Origin: an uncultured Nitrosomonas sp.
GTDB taxonomy: Bacteria > Pseudomonadota > Gammaproteobacteria > Burkholderiales > Nitrosomonadaceae
NCBI RefSeq assembly: GCF_902826915.1
Contig: NZ_CADEGP010000015.1
Span: forward strand, 1-46,360
Length of the DNA stretch: 46,360 nt
Direction: 5' to 3'
Part shown: in pieces, positions 1 through 8,530 of the stretch
How positions within the stretch are numbered: the stretch's first letter is position 1
How the letters are laid out: each line of letters begins with the position of its first letter
Position numbers and translations under genes: made by a program
The notes under the pieces: generated by a model
Database searches by the model: none
Told to the model about the DNA's origin: nothing
What the model saw: the letters and a program-made list of their open reading frames with translations, nothing else

Positions 1-131
1 TACAATATTGTTAAACTCAATCAGTTAGTTATGCTTTTTGAGTAAGCTCTAGCTAAGCGAGATAGATCGATGTTCATCGCGTAGTTCTCTGCAAGACTTA
101 ACTAGAGGAAGCTCTGAATAACTCACTAAAA

Positions 132-198
132 TCATTCCGAATGCGGCGAGGAATCTTTGATAGCAAACACAATAGATTTCTCGCTTTGCTCGAAATGA
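132..198. repeat. Imperfect inverted repeat (dispersed hairpin type)
   Basis: Two 25-base arms (132–156 and 174–198) are inverted complements at 18 of 25 positions and flank a 17-base loop. The core reads GCGAGGAATCT on the left and AGATTTCTCGC on the right. From memory, elements of this type (ATTCCGAGC…GAGGAATCT hairpins) recur between genes in many environmental bacteria. It lies just downstream of the leftward nnrS gene, so it could also act as a weak transcript-end structure. No gene is visible in 1–220. Confidence 0.6.
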
Positions 199-220
199 CC
201 ATTATCCGGAGATTCCTTAA

Positions 221-1444
221 CTACCCCGGTTTCCCATCCATCCGTTGCCGCCAATAAATCGGCGCGTACTTGGCAGTCCAAAGCCCAAAGCAGGCCAGCC
301 AGACAAATGCGGCTAAGACATAGAGCATCGGTGCGATCACCGGCACGACATCACTCAGAATTCTGATCACAGCGGTTGCCTGAAAGCCTAAAAACAGCAC
401 CCAGGTTAATCGATCCAGCTCCAGCGGACGTCCCGAATGCCCAATGGTGACGCGCGAAGCCATCGCCAGGATCATGCTGGCAAAAAAGCCGATGCCCAGT
501 GCATGCAATGGCGCAAGGCCAAGCACCATGTTGCCGGATAGCATATATGTCAAGCTCTGTACTCCATACAGCAGCATGGATACACCCAGCCAGGCAAAGG
601 AGAAATGCAACACCGCCAGCAAACTAACGCTAAAGCTGCGCAAAAATCCCCAACGGTACGACAAATAGAGCGCACAAGCGGCCAGCGGGAAGTCGGCGAT
701 CCATAGGTAGGCCGACAGTTCCAACCATTGCAGGCTGCCGTGCGCCGCAATACAGGCGAGCATCAGCCACAGCATCCAGAATGGCCGCACCATTTCATAA
801 TTATCCAGTACGCGGCTGGAGAAAAACGGAATCATGCGGTGCGAAACGGTCAGCACGATCGGCAGCAGGAAGAACCAAATTCCGGCGTGACGCGCAAAAT
901 TAAGCACAACCGGACTTTCGGTCACTAACCAGACTAGATACGCCGCCACGCCCAGCCAGCCCATCAGCAGTGCGATGCTGGTTACTCTGGCATGACGTTT
1001 GTCCTGTGCAGATGTCGTCAGCAGAATGCGAAACAACACATAAATTGCAATGCCCCAGCCGACCAACATCAATTCAACACCGGCGATACTGATTACTTTG
1101 TGCGTCAACAAACCGACATAAAATAGCACCACACCTGCCGCCATTAATACACACGTAGCGACATATTCGCGCGGCCTTACTTTGTCGCCGTTCATCCAAT
1201 TGGGGTAGGTGGTAAACAGAAAACCAAAAATAAAGAAGGGAAAAAAACCATAGATCATCAGAAATGCATGTGCCCAGGTCGGTGCAATGCTCCAGTGGGT
1301 CATTGATCCGGCGATGCCATAGCGACTGGTCAGGTCAAATGCCCACCACAACACGGTCAGCACGCCTTGCAATGCGCCCGCTAAAAACAAGCTACGATGC
1401 GGCGCAGCGGATAGATGGTGGCGAATTGCCAATAGTTTATTCAT
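221..1444 (-). CDS. nnrS: NnrS family membrane protein
   Basis: This is a 407-residue polytopic membrane protein of the NnrS family. In characterised alphaproteobacteria, NnrS is a haem- and copper-containing inner-membrane protein made under nitric oxide and denitrifying conditions that helps cells cope with NO stress. About twelve hydrophobic stretches span the sequence. The N-terminal region carries the family pattern of His and aromatic residues (HWSIAPTWAHAFLM, then FGFLFTTYPNW near residues 50–83), and further His residues (about 186 and 202) are candidate metal ligands. The length is normal for the family. It stands alone and is divergent from the PHP gene with about 127 bases between. 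No FNR/NNR-type TTGAT-N4-ATCAA box was seen upstream. In a nitrifier it would fit nitrosative-stress defence (inference). Confidence 0.88.
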   Translation of the reverse strand: MNKLLAIRHHLSAAPHRSLFLAGALQGVLTVLWWAFDLTSRYGIAGSMTHWSIAPTWAHAFLMIYGFFPFFIFGFLFTTYPNWMNGDKVRPREYVATCVLMAAGVVLFYVGLLTHKVISIAGVELMLVGWGIAIYVLFRILLTTSAQDKRHARVTSIALLMGWLGVAAYLVWLVTESPVVLNFARHAGIWFFLLPIVLTVSHRMIPFFSSRVLDNYEMVRPFWMLWLMLACIAAHGSLQWLELSAYLWIADFPLAACALYLSYRWGFLRSFSVSLLAVLHFSFAWLGVSMLLYGVQSLTYMLSGNMVLGLAPLHALGIGFFASMILAMASRVTIGHSGRPLELDRLTWVLFLGFQATAVIRILSDVVPVIAPMLYVLAAFVWLACFGLWTAKYAPIYWRQRMDGKPG

Positions 1445-1571
1445 TTGGGTTCCTTGTAAAACGATTTTTCTTTCAGGGTTCTAACTATCTCTTTCATTAT
1501 CCAACGCAATTATTTCTCTTCAATGCGGTTATTTGCTATCATGCATGTTCTGCGTTGCTACGAATTACCTC

Positions 1572-2432
1572 ATGCTTAACATTGATCTGCATTGTCATTC
1601 CAACATTTCTGATGGCGTTTTACCACCGGCTCAATTGGTTGAGCGCGCCGCTATGCGCGGCGTTGAAATACTGGCGTTAACCGATCACGACGACATCTCT
1701 GGACTGGCAGAAGCACGGCAGATGGCCGAATCAAAAAGTATAACATTTATAAATGGTGTGGAAATCTCCGTGAGCTGGCGCGGCCGCACTTTGCATATTA
1801 TCGGATTGAATATTGACCCGACCTACGTACCGCTGATCGAAGGTTTGGCAGCTATACGCGCGGGGCGTGCGCAACGCGCCGAAAATATCGCTCTCGAGCT
1901 GGAAAAAATCGGCATTCAGGATAGCCTGGAAGGCGCTTATGCGCATGTTGGCGAGCGGCGCTTGATCGGACGTACGCATTTTGCTCGTTTTCTGGTTGAG
2001 CGGGGTTATGCTAAGGACGTAAAATCCGTGTTTAAAAAATATCTGGTGAAAGGCAAGCCAGGCTATACCTCTCACGAATGGGCCTCGCTCAGCGATGCTG
2101 TGAGCTGGATTCGCAATAGTGGTGGTCATGCGGTGATCGCACATCCAGCGCGTTATGGTTTGGGTAAGAATGTCTTGAATGATCTGCTTGATGAGTTCTG
2201 CGCGCTGGGCGGATCAGGCCTTGAAGTGGTCACGTCAAGCCACACACCCGAGCAAATGCGACATTTTGCACACCACGCACAACATAGAAACCTGCTGGCT
2301 TCGTGCGGCTCGGATTTTCATGGCCCTGGTGAGAGCTATTTTGATCTGGGGCAGTTACCGGAATTTCCACACGGTTGCACGCCCGTCTGGCACCATTGGA
2401 AAAACAACATCGCAGCCGAACTCACAAATTAG
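1572..2432 (+). CDS. PHP-domain phosphoesterase (YciV/RNase AM type)
   Basis: A 286-residue cytosolic metal-dependent phosphoesterase of the PHP superfamily. The N-terminal metal motif HCHSNISDG (residues 5–13), then TDHDD near residue 37, HIIGLN near 75 and a C-terminal HPARYG and SDFHGPG give the expected PHP metal ligands. E. coli YciV (RNase AM) and related 3',5'-nucleoside bisphosphate phosphatases have this length and motif order; which substrate applies here cannot be told. A longer reading from TTG 1533 exists, but the ATG at 1572 places MLNIDLHCHS at the family N-terminus. It is the first gene of a same-strand cluster, followed after 44 bases by the YciO-like gene, an association common in proteobacteria. 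Confidence 0.85.
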   Translation: MLNIDLHCHSNISDGVLPPAQLVERAAMRGVEILALTDHDDISGLAEARQMAESKSITFINGVEISVSWRGRTLHIIGLNIDPTYVPLIEGLAAIRAGRAQRAENIALELEKIGIQDSLEGAYAHVGERRLIGRTHFARFLVERGYAKDVKSVFKKYLVKGKPGYTSHEWASLSDAVSWIRNSGGHAVIAHPARYGLGKNVLNDLLDEFCALGGSGLEVVTSSHTPEQMRHFAHHAQHRNLLASCGSDFHGPGESYFDLGQLPEFPHGCTPVWHHWKNNIAAELTN

Positions 2433-2476
2433 CACATTGACTACTTAACTTAACTTAATCCTGATACCGTTTTATT

Positions 2477-3109
2477 GTGGCTCAATTCTTTTCAATTCAC
2501 GCGGATACCCCGCATGCGCGCTTGATCAAGCAAGCCGTTGCTATTGTTCGAAAAGGCGGAATTATCGTATACCCCACGGATTCCTGTTATGCCTTGGGCT
2601 GCCATTTGGGCGACAAAGACGCGATGGCGCGCATCCGCACCATTCGGCAAGTAGATGAACGCCATCATTTCACGCTGGTGTGCCGCAATCTGACAGAAAT
2701 TTCCGCCTACGCCAAAGTGGATAACAGTCAGTATCGATTGCTTAAAGCCACTACACCGGGCAGCTACACGTTTATTTTACAGGCAACCCGGGAAGTACCA
2801 CGGCGCACGCAGCATCCGAAACGCAATACCATCGGCTTACGCATTCCCGATCATCCGGTGGTGCTGGCGTTACTGGAGGAACTCGGCGAACCGCTGCTAA
2901 GCTCAACGCTGATTCTGCCAGGAGACAAATATCCGTTGAATGATGCCGAAGAAATTCGCGAACGACTGGAACATCAAGTTGAATTAGTTATGGATGCTGG
3001 TTCATGCGGCATAGATATGACCACGGTGATTGATTTAACCACTGATGTGCCTGCATTGGTACGTCAAGGAAAAGGTTGTCTTGATCCATTTGGAATCGAA
3101 CATGGATGA
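2477..3109 (+). CDS. YciO/YrdC/Sua5-type threonylcarbamoyl-AMP synthase-like protein
   Basis: A 210-residue protein with the YrdC/Sua5 fold. The start is GTG. Family features are the early KGGIIVYPTDSCYALGC segment, the KxR-type nucleotide-binding positions (IRTIRQ, KRNTIGLRIPDH) and the late SSTLILPG segment. Sua5/YrdC makes threonylcarbamoyl-AMP for t6A tRNA modification. The closer match by layout is the paralogous YciO subfamily, which usually sits beside a PHP gene as here and whose physiological role is less certain. The 3' end overlaps the next gene by 8 bases, suggesting translational coupling. Confidence 0.82.
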   Translation: MAQFFSIHADTPHARLIKQAVAIVRKGGIIVYPTDSCYALGCHLGDKDAMARIRTIRQVDERHHFTLVCRNLTEISAYAKVDNSQYRLLKATTPGSYTFILQATREVPRRTQHPKRNTIGLRIPDHPVVLALLEELGEPLLSSTLILPGDKYPLNDAEEIRERLEHQVELVMDAGSCGIDMTTVIDLTTDVPALVRQGKGCLDPFGIEHG

Positions 3110-3767
3110 AATTATCCGGGGTATCGCCATTTATGCGCTTCCCGTTATTTTTGCCATCACCCTGCATGAAGCCGCGCATGGTTATATCGCCAAGCATTTC
3201 GGTGACTTTACCGCATACAACGAAGGGCGTATCAGTCTCAATCCAGTACGGCATATCGATCTTGTGGGTACGATACTGGTTCCGTTGTCATTATTCATTC
3301 TAAGTAAATTAACCATCGGTGCGGGTTTTTTATTTGGCTGGGCCAAACCGGTGCCGGTTAATTTTTCCAACTTGCGCCAACCCAAACGCAATATGCTCTG
3401 GGTAGCCGCTGCCGGGCCCGGCGCCAATTTACTGATGGCGTTTTTCTGGGCCTTGATGATCAAACTAGCCATTATCTCGCCTGAAAGTAGTTTTGCAAAG
3501 CCGCTGGCGCTGATGGGAATTGCAGGAATTGAAATCAATGTTATCCTGATGGTACTCAATCTGTTACCGCTACCGCCTTTGGATGGAGGTCGAATGGCAG
3601 TGAGTTTGTTGCCACATCAATTGGCTTACCAGTTTTCCCGGATTGAACCTTATGGTTTTATGATACTGCTGGTATTGTTATTCAGTGGTGCACTGGGCGC
3701 CGTGATTGGCCCCGTGATTACATGGGCTAAAATCATGATCGTATCAATTTTTGGATTATATATTTAA
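3102..3767 (+). CDS. Site-2 protease-like M50 family metalloprotease
   Basis: A 221-residue polytopic inner-membrane metalloprotease of the M50 (site-2 protease) family, short form without a PDZ domain. The zinc motif HEAAH is near residues 21–25. The third zinc ligand segment NLLPLPPLDGGR lies near residues 157–168, matching NxxPxPxLDGG. Four to five hydrophobic helices surround these. I chose ATG 3102 because it gives MDEIIRGIAIYALP, a typical N-terminus, and overlaps the upstream stop by 8 bases; the longer reading from TTG 3045 runs inside the upstream gene. These short M50 proteins are commonly found next to trpS and scpAB in betaproteobacteria. Their substrates are unknown. Confidence 0.85.
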   Translation: MDEIIRGIAIYALPVIFAITLHEAAHGYIAKHFGDFTAYNEGRISLNPVRHIDLVGTILVPLSLFILSKLTIGAGFLFGWAKPVPVNFSNLRQPKRNMLWVAAAGPGANLLMAFFWALMIKLAIISPESSFAKPLALMGIAGIEINVILMVLNLLPLPPLDGGRMAVSLLPHQLAYQFSRIEPYGFMILLVLLFSGALGAVIGPVITWAKIMIVSIFGLYI

Positions 3768-3793
3768 TAACGTTTTACATTTGGAAAATTAAC

Positions 3794-4996
3794 ATGTTTG
3801 CTGATCGCGTTTTATCAGGCATGCGCCCCACCGGTAGCCTGCACTTGGGACATTATCATGGTGTTTTGAAAAATTGGGTCAAGCTGCAGCGGCAGCACGA
3901 ATGTTTGTTCTTCGTTGCCGATTGGCATGCCTTGACGACCCATTATGATTCACCTGAAATCATCGAACAGAATGTCTGGGATATGGTAGTTGATTGGCTG
4001 GCTGCGGGCGTTGATCCATCGCAGGCGATCTTATTCATTCAATCCAAGGTTCCTGCTCACGCTGAGCTGTACTTGCTGCTGTCGATGATGACACCGTTGG
4101 GCTGGCTGGAACGCGTGCCCACCTATAAGGATCAACAGGAAAAATTATCCGAGAAAGACCTCAGCACTTTTGGTTTTCTGGGCTATCCGTTACTGCAAAG
4201 TGCAGATATTCTGATTTACCGTGCCAATCTAGTTCCCGTCGGAGAAGATCAAGCACCCCATTTGGAATTTACGCGCGAAATTTCCCGGCGTTTTAATCAC
4301 ATCTACGGCAAAGAATCTGGTTTTGAAGAAAAAGCGGAGCAAGCCATTAAGAAACTAGGCTCGAAAAAATCCAAGCTGTATACTGAGTTGCGTACGCTGT
4401 ATCAGGAACAGGGCGATGAGTACGCGCTGGAAAAAGCCAAGTCATTACTGAACGAGCAGCAGAATCTAAGTCTGGGTGATCGTGAACGGCTATACGGCTA
4501 CCTGGAAGGCGGCGGCAAAATGATTCTATCCGAACCGGAAACATTGCTGACTGAAGCTCCCAGAATGCCGGGACTGGATGGTCAGAAAATGTCTAAATCC
4601 TATAACAACACCATCAGTCTGCGCGAAGATCCGGAAAACATTCGCAAAAAAATTCGCACCATGCCAACCGATCCGGCACGGGTACGGCGCAGCGATCCGG
4701 GTGATCCGGCTAAATGTCCGGTGTGGCAATTCCATCTTGTTTATTCCGATGACGCCACACGCGAATGGGTACAACAGGGTTGCAGAAATGCGGAAATTGG
4801 CTGCCTGGATTGCAAAACACCCGTGATCGATAAGATTCTGGCTGAACAGGAACCCATGTTAGAACGCATCAAAAAATACGAAGAAGACCCGACCCTGGTA
4901 CGCAACATCATTGCAGACGGTTGCGAAAAAGCCAACAAACTGGCGGAAGAAACCATGCGTGACGTCCGCGCAGCGATGGGACTCAGTTATTCATAA
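3794..4996 (+). CDS. trpS: Tryptophanyl-tRNA synthetase
   Basis: A 400-residue class I tRNA synthetase that charges tRNA-Trp with tryptophan using ATP. The signatures are LHLGH (residues 16–20; HIGH type) and KMSKS near residue 265. GEDQAPHLEFTREI forms part of the conserved tRNA/active-site face. It is about 60 residues longer than E. coli TrpS. The extra, highly charged segment lies between about residues 175 and 250 (KKLGSKKSKLYTELRTLY onwards), just before the KMSKS loop. Betaproteobacterial TrpS proteins are, as far as I recall, often of this longer form. It sits 26 bases after the M50 gene and 37 bases before scpA. Confidence 0.96.
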   Translation: MFADRVLSGMRPTGSLHLGHYHGVLKNWVKLQRQHECLFFVADWHALTTHYDSPEIIEQNVWDMVVDWLAAGVDPSQAILFIQSKVPAHAELYLLLSMMTPLGWLERVPTYKDQQEKLSEKDLSTFGFLGYPLLQSADILIYRANLVPVGEDQAPHLEFTREISRRFNHIYGKESGFEEKAEQAIKKLGSKKSKLYTELRTLYQEQGDEYALEKAKSLLNEQQNLSLGDRERLYGYLEGGGKMILSEPETLLTEAPRMPGLDGQKMSKSYNNTISLREDPENIRKKIRTMPTDPARVRRSDPGDPAKCPVWQFHLVYSDDATREWVQQGCRNAEIGCLDCKTPVIDKILAEQEPMLERIKKYEEDPTLVRNIIADGCEKANKLAEETMRDVRAAMGLSYS

Positions 4997-5033
4997 ATTT
5001 ACAGCGCACAAGCGAGACTGATCTTATTGTTCT

Positions 5034-5849
5034 ATGAACGACAATTCAGTAATCGAAACCAATGAAACACAACCGATCGCCAGAATCTGTGGTGAGCCGT
5101 TGCTGGAAATTCCACAGGATTTGTATATCCCACCCGATGCATTGGAAGTCTTTCTGGATACCTTTCAGGGTCCGCTGGACTTACTGCTGTATCTGATTCG
5201 CAAGCATAATCTGAATATTCTGGACATTCCGATGGCGGAGTTAACGCAGCAATATATGACTTATGTTGGAATGATGCGCGTGGACCAACTGGAACTGGCA
5301 GCCGAATATCTACTGATGACCGCATTGCTGATTGAAATCAAGTCGCGCATGCTGCTCCCCAATCCCAAAACAGAAACAGAAGAAGAACATGATCCGCGCG
5401 CTGAACTGGTGCGGCGTTTGCTTGAATACGAGCAAATGAAACATGCTGCAACCCGAATAAATGAACTACCACAAGCCGGGCGCGACTTTAGCGTAATTCA
5501 GATATGGGTTGAACAACAAGCTGCGGCACAGTTACCCAATATCGACATGGATGATTTACGGAACGCCTGGATGGCTATTCTAACGCGCGCAAAAATCAAT
5601 CGTCACCATCAAATTAAACGTGAAACGCTTTCGGTCAGAGCTTATATGAGCCAGGTGCTGCGTGACCTGCGTGGACGTGATCAGGTAGAATTTTACGATT
5701 TGTTCGCTCCCGCAGCCACGGTTGCAGAAGTGGTTGTCACCTTCCTGGCTGTTTTGGAATTGGTCAAGGAACTGTTGCTAGAAATTTCTCAATCGCTCGA
5801 TTCTGGGATTATTTATGTCCGCTCCATTGATGTCGCTCAATCAGCTTGA
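5034..5849 (+). CDS. scpA: Segregation and condensation protein A
   Basis: A 271-residue kleisin subunit of the SMC–ScpAB complex, which compacts and segregates the chromosome. The N-terminal kleisin motif VFLDTFQGPLDLLLYLIRKH (residues 39–58) and the following DIPMAELTQQY are diagnostic. The C-terminal winged-helix part carries VVVTFLAVLELVKE. The first roughly 35 residues are a variable extension seen in other betaproteobacteria. The 3' end overlaps scpB by 35 bases, so the two subunits are probably translationally coupled. Confidence 0.95.
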   Translation: MNDNSVIETNETQPIARICGEPLLEIPQDLYIPPDALEVFLDTFQGPLDLLLYLIRKHNLNILDIPMAELTQQYMTYVGMMRVDQLELAAEYLLMTALLIEIKSRMLLPNPKTETEEEHDPRAELVRRLLEYEQMKHAATRINELPQAGRDFSVIQIWVEQQAAAQLPNIDMDDLRNAWMAILTRAKINRHHQIKRETLSVRAYMSQVLRDLRGRDQVEFYDLFAPAATVAEVVVTFLAVLELVKELLLEISQSLDSGIIYVRSIDVAQSA

Positions 5850-6441
5850 TACATCGGATACACTGACTCCTGAAAAAACCCAGCGAATTCTGGAAGCTGT
5901 CTTGCTGACAACTTCAGAGCCTCTGCCCATTAACGAATTGCGTAAGTTATTCAACCTGGAATTAAGCGCCACCGTGTTGTCGAAATTACTGGAGGAGATT
6001 CGCGAGAAATGGCGTGATAGCGGCGTGGAGCTGGTCTCGATCGCCAGCGGCTGGCGTTTTCAAACCAAAGCGGACATACAACCGTATCTGGAGCGTTTGA
6101 CACCGCCCAAAGCACCGCGCTATTCACGTGCAGTTCTGGAAACGCTCGCCATCATCGCCTACCGTCAGCCGGTAACCCGTGGCGATATCGAAGAAATTCG
6201 CGGCGTTAGCGTTTCCGGATCGGTGCTTAAAGCACTCACAACACGCGGTTGGATAGAAGCAATCGGACACCGTAACGTGCCTGGAAAACCCGCGCTGTTT
6301 GCTACCACACAACATTTCCTTAACGATCTGAATCTGCGCTCACTGGAAGAGCTTCCACCACTAGAAGAAATGAAATCCTTGATTGATTCCAATGAAAAAA
6401 ACTCAGACTTGCCTTTTGAAGTTCCTGAAGCACACGATTAG
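5815..6441 (+). CDS. scpB: Segregation and condensation protein B
   Basis: A 208-residue winged-helix kite subunit that dimerises and binds ScpA within the SMC condensin. Family features are LEAVLLTTSEPL near the N-terminus, SGWRFQTKADIQPYLERL in the middle, then RYSRAVLETLAIIAYRQPVT and the strongly conserved RGVSVSGSVLKAL. A second ATG at 5830 would shorten it by five residues; both lie inside the scpA coding end. It is the last gene of the cluster and converges on the MscS-type gene with 78 bases between and no obvious hairpin terminator. Confidence 0.95.
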   Translation: MSAPLMSLNQLDTSDTLTPEKTQRILEAVLLTTSEPLPINELRKLFNLELSATVLSKLLEEIREKWRDSGVELVSIASGWRFQTKADIQPYLERLTPPKAPRYSRAVLETLAIIAYRQPVTRGDIEEIRGVSVSGSVLKALTTRGWIEAIGHRNVPGKPALFATTQHFLNDLNLRSLEELPPLEEMKSLIDSNEKNSDLPFEVPEAHD

Positions 6442-6519
6442 TGGAACCAAGTAGGATTTAATAACTTGTGTCTTACCCATCTCAATCAATTTAGATAAGA
6501 TACTGTTTGCTGGGTTAAA

Positions 6520-8280
6520 TTATGCGTTGAGCTGTTGGTGTATCTGCATGTTGCGGTCACTCAGCGCTTGGAATCCCTCGCCTTGATGCACCGTTAGTTG
6601 AGTAAATGGAATAACCCAGTGTTCCCGGTTACAAACTTCAACACAAGTTTTCTGGATCAAACGATTAATCGTAAAGTACGAACTGGCTGCCTCACCTTTG
6701 CAGTTGACAACAATCAGATAATCCAATGAGTTCGTATTGGCTTCCTTAAATTCGACCAGCAAACTGACGATCTTATCGCTAAATTCCGCTTGCGCAAGCG
6801 CATGCTCTAACGCCTCACGAAAACGAGTCGGCACTTCATCCAAGCACTGCGCCTGATGCTGATAATCAATGCCGAATGTAACGACCACGACAAATCCCTT
6901 GCGTGATAGATTGAGCAGATCCAGACGGAAAAAATCAGCCGCAGGAAATTGCACCAAGCTACCTTTCATTTGCAGCAACACCAATTCCAAGGTTTGCTCT
7001 AATACTTCTCCGAAACGGCCATCCGACAACATGACATACTCACCTGGACGACAAGGAAACCAAGGTTCATCAATATCTGGACGCGACACCATATCATCCA
7101 GCGCGTTTAATGGTAGCCGGACGATCCCCTTTAGATCAGGATTGCGTAGCAGCGAATGCACATTGATCGATCTAACCTGCATCGGCAAACCATTATAGAC
7201 CACTCTTTCACCGATTCTTACCGGCCCAATATCCAACAATAATCGGGTCTCGTTGATATAGCGCGGCAAAATATGTCGGAGGCTCAGCGCAATCGCGATT
7301 AATAAAATAATCGCCAATGTCAGTAGCAGAAAATCATTGGCCAGATAAAATGTTATCAGAACTGCCAATATCACCAGTAATCCGGTCAGCATACGATATG
7401 CGTATCCCGCCAATCTCACCTTGATGCTGTTGCGGTTACCGGGAGAAACCAATTTCTTCTGATACAACCATAGTAAGCCGCGCATTAGCATCCAGACAGT
7501 AAATGCGGTCAAGATGGCGATTGTTAGCGTAAGCCCGCGGCCCTGCACAAAGTCCACCATCCCGGTTTTCAGGCTCTGCCACCAGTCTTTATTGCTTTCT
7601 TCCAGACTAACCAACTGAGAACGGGCAATTTCCAAATCTTGTATGTTATCGGCTTGTCTCTGCAACCACTTTTGGGTTACAGATTCAAACTCTTGTTTAG
7701 TCGGTTGGGCCATAGTATCTGGCTGAAACCGCGCCATCGCGTCTAACGCAAGGTCAATTAGTTTGCGCTGCTCATGCAATAAGCTGATATCGCCACGTAG
7801 TTTTTCAATTTTGCGCGGCTTCTCGGTCAAATCCTTCAAAGCATCAATGATCGGCTTAGTCGCCAGAATAAGCTCTTCTTTCCAATCAAAAGGTCGCGTT
7901 GATGCATCCAGAAATGGGTCCAAATCCAGACCGCCAATAATTACCTGCTCAAACGAGTGATTCAACTGCTTGATAACTGCCTTGAGTTCATCAATCCGCT
8001 GCTGCAAATCTTTTTTCTCATCCTCTTGGGTAGCTTTAGCCAACTGCTGTTGCAATGCTTTTCGTTGCTTACGCTTCTCCTGCAGGGATTGCATAATGGC
8101 GGATAACTGATCTGTTGATTCTTTGCCAGTAGCTTCAGTATCTTTGACTGAATTGCTAACAGCTGAGTCATTTATTTGAGGTTTAACTTGTGGAATAGCT
8201 TGCGCATATAGCGCTGACCCCGGCAATCCAAAGGCCAACAGTAGTAGTAATGGGAATATGCGAAAAAGAATGATATGCAA
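6520..8280 (-). CDS. MscS-family mechanosensitive ion channel protein
   Basis: A 586-residue inner-membrane protein with a cleavable-type N-terminal hydrophobic signal (about residues 1–27, ending SALYAQA). A periplasmic coiled coil follows (about 60–115, rich in Lys/Gln/Glu and Leu heptads), then several membrane helices (about 250–345) and a C-terminal MscS pore/beta domain and cytoplasmic cage. It is larger than E. coli MscS (286 residues), like the multi-domain MscK/YbiO-type members. A role in osmotic down-shock release is the family expectation. The conserved MscS pore sequence is diverged here, so gating function is not certain. It stands alone between convergent scpB and the symporter gene. 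Confidence 0.8.
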   Translation of the reverse strand: MHIILFRIFPLLLLLAFGLPGSALYAQAIPQVKPQINDSAVSNSVKDTEATGKESTDQLSAIMQSLQEKRKQRKALQQQLAKATQEDEKKDLQQRIDELKAVIKQLNHSFEQVIIGGLDLDPFLDASTRPFDWKEELILATKPIIDALKDLTEKPRKIEKLRGDISLLHEQRKLIDLALDAMARFQPDTMAQPTKQEFESVTQKWLQRQADNIQDLEIARSQLVSLEESNKDWWQSLKTGMVDFVQGRGLTLTIAILTAFTVWMLMRGLLWLYQKKLVSPGNRNSIKVRLAGYAYRMLTGLLVILAVLITFYLANDFLLLTLAIILLIAIALSLRHILPRYINETRLLLDIGPVRIGERVVYNGLPMQVRSINVHSLLRNPDLKGIVRLPLNALDDMVSRPDIDEPWFPCRPGEYVMLSDGRFGEVLEQTLELVLLQMKGSLVQFPAADFFRLDLLNLSRKGFVVVVTFGIDYQHQAQCLDEVPTRFREALEHALAQAEFSDKIVSLLVEFKEANTNSLDYLIVVNCKGEAASSYFTINRLIQKTCVEVCNREHWVIPFTQLTVHQGEGFQALSDRNMQIHQQLNA

Positions 8281-8530
8281 AAATTACCTTTTGGATAAGT
8301 TATTGATTTTGATTAATCTTAATTTATAACTTGTTCCTAAACACCTCCTGAAAGGCGTCAACATTTGAGTTTATTATAACGTTGCAGCGTATCGGAATCA
8401 AACGGCGCGCCGAGCAAGTAGCCGTTCATATTTTTGAAATGCAGCGACAATATCCTAACTGCTTCGCTCAACTAGAATTGACTATATGTATTAATTATGG
8501 CGGTTTAGCGATAATTCTGACCCGCTTGTT

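Noticed and set aside
1445..1571. Possible FNR/NNR box upstream of nnrS
   Set aside because: No TTGAT-N4-ATCAA-like palindrome found; only AT-rich sequence.
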